DNA from: CBFHSD01 sp965658375
GTDB taxonomy: Bacteria; Bacteroidota; Bacteroidia; Flavobacteriales_G; Salibacteraceae
NCBI GenBank assembly: GCA_965658375.1
Contig: CBFHSD010000002.1
Span: forward strand, 1-64,000
DNA: 64,000 nt
Direction: 5' to 3'
The notes below the pieces were generated by a model. The model worked only from the letters and a program-made list of their open reading frames with translations, did not search any database and had not been told where the DNA came from. Below are positions 63,351-64,000 of the stretch, one piece after another. Numbering within the stretch: the first letter of the stretch is position 1; every line of letters begins with the position of its first letter. Both the position numbers and the translations under genes were made by a program.

Positions 63351-64000
63351 GAGCAGCAATCATTTTTACCTCCATTCTTTTTGCCAGTCTAGTAACTTTC
63401 TCGCAAGAACATTCTAGGGTATTGATTCTTGGTGGTGTAGCCCATATTGGAAATGGAACGGTAGTAAACAATCCAGCAATTTCTATTAAAGATGGAGTTT
63501 TTCAATACGTAAAGAACCGCATGGTTCAGCGGATTGATGAAACCGATTTTGACACTGTAATCCAATTAGGGAAAGTGCACATTTACCCCGGTTTAATTGC
63601 TGCCAATACACCACTTGGCCTCACTGAAATAGAAGCAGTAAGAGCCACCTTAGATTTTAAGGAGGTAGGAGAAATGAATCCAAATGTCCGTGCGCTCATT
63701 GCTTACGATGCAGAGAGTGCCATCATTCCAACGGTTCGCTTTAATGGGGTTTTGGTTGCTCAAGTTGTACCAAGAGGGGCAATATTTAGTGGAACTTCGA
63801 GTATTTTTAACCTGAGTGGAAATAACTGGGAAGATGCAGTTTTTAAAGAAGATGATGGCGTGCATTTGTATTGGCCCAATCGCTTTAGGCAAACAGGTTG
63901 GTGGGCAGAACCTGGAACCATAAAAAGCAATGCCTCTTACAACCAAAAGCTCGAAGCACTTCAAGACTTTATGGCTCGCGCTAAAGGCTATGGTCTAGAT
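63347..64000 (+). CDS. Secreted amidohydrolase-like protein (3' partial)
   Basis: The frame starts at ATG 63347, overlapping the previous stop (ATGA), and runs open to the window end with 218 codons seen. It opens with a signal peptide (MRAAIIFTSILFASLVTFSQ) and then VAHIGNGTVVNN, as in amidohydrolases, and reads IYPGLIAANTPLGLTEIEA where PGxIDxHxH is expected, so metal ligands are missing here. The remaining catalytic part may lie beyond the edge, or the protein may be a non-catalytic partner of its neighbour. Confidence 0.8.
   Translation, partial: MRAAIIFTSILFASLVTFSQEHSRVLILGGVAHIGNGTVVNNPAISIKDGVFQYVKNRMVQRIDETDFDTVIQLGKVHIYPGLIAANTPLGLTEIEAVRATLDFKEVGEMNPNVRALIAYDAESAIIPTVRFNGVLVAQVVPRGAIFSGTSSIFNLSGNNWEDAVFKEDDGVHLYWPNRFRQTGWWAEPGTIKSNASYNQKLEALQDFMARAKGYGLD

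Overview
The window is a stretch of ordinary chromosome from a bacterium of the phylum Bacteroidota, most likely order Flavobacteriales (Cryomorphaceae/Schleiferiaceae-like). The reasons are: moderately low G+C; two secreted proteins with C-terminal tails of the type IX secretion (T9SS) kind; Wzi/RemB-like outer-membrane proteins; an ExbB/ExbD/ExbD cluster carrying an extra membrane protein; a Bacteroidota-style caa3 oxidase assembly cluster; almost no Shine-Dalgarno sequences; and repeated TAnnTTTG (-7) elements with TTG (-33) elements about 18-20 bases upstream. No insertion sequence, prophage, CRISPR array, rRNA operon or obvious defence island is visible. Three tRNA genes are present: Ser-GGA, Gly-GCC and Leu-UAA.

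Layout. 1-2.5 kb: two tandem Wzi/RemB-like proteins, the first cut by the window edge. 2.6-6.7 kb: respiratory cluster with heme O synthase, two oxidase subunit III genes, subunit IV, a SCO/thioredoxin-like protein, a DUF420 protein and a small CxxC membrane protein. 6.8-9.6 kb: TolC and MacA/HlyD-type efflux pair. 9.6-15.1 kb: tsaB, a YqaA-type membrane protein, a secreted YD-repeat-like protein, a YyaL/DUF255 protein, an unknown membrane protein and an MtfA-like peptidase. 15.2-22.6 kb: purH and the cell-shape operon mreB-mreC-mreD-mrdA-rodA. 22.6-25.8 kb: an acetyltransferase, the exb cluster on the minus strand, and tRNA-Ser. 25.9-31.5 kb (minus): a TMTC-like GT-C/TPR membrane protein, asparaginase, TatD, PurQ and a polytopic membrane protein. 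31.5-40.8 kb: a small membrane protein, a Dcp-type peptidase, a DUF2911 protein, an ALDH7-type dehydrogenase, an M17 aminopeptidase, a small membrane protein, HflX, two tiny Cys-rich lipoproteins and a TrmH-like methyltransferase. 40.9-49.2 kb: mutS, tRNA-Gly, tRNA-Leu, a carboxy-terminal processing protease, hemB, lgt and an FAD oxidoreductase. 49.3-57.3 kb: a short Gly/Pro-rich sorting-signal-like protein, a T9SS secreted protein, rpoN, a membrane protein, a beta-barrel protein and a large FG-GAP T9SS protein. 57.4-64 kb: Tex, a lipoprotein and tandem secreted amidohydrolases, the last cut by the window edge.

Most genes serve housekeeping or envelope functions: respiration, cell shape, outer-membrane energisation, lipoprotein modification and T9SS secretion. 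Start codons were moved from the longest possible reading frame when a -7 promoter box overlaps the upstream part, or when a signal peptide begins at an internal ATG. I see no clear new multi-gene system. The least explained items are the small CxxC protein at the end of the oxidase cluster, the tandem Cys-rich lipoproteins, the short Gly/Pro-rich anchor-like protein beside a T9SS protein, the TMTC-like enzyme, and the protein whose start lies inside the end of the DUF255 gene.
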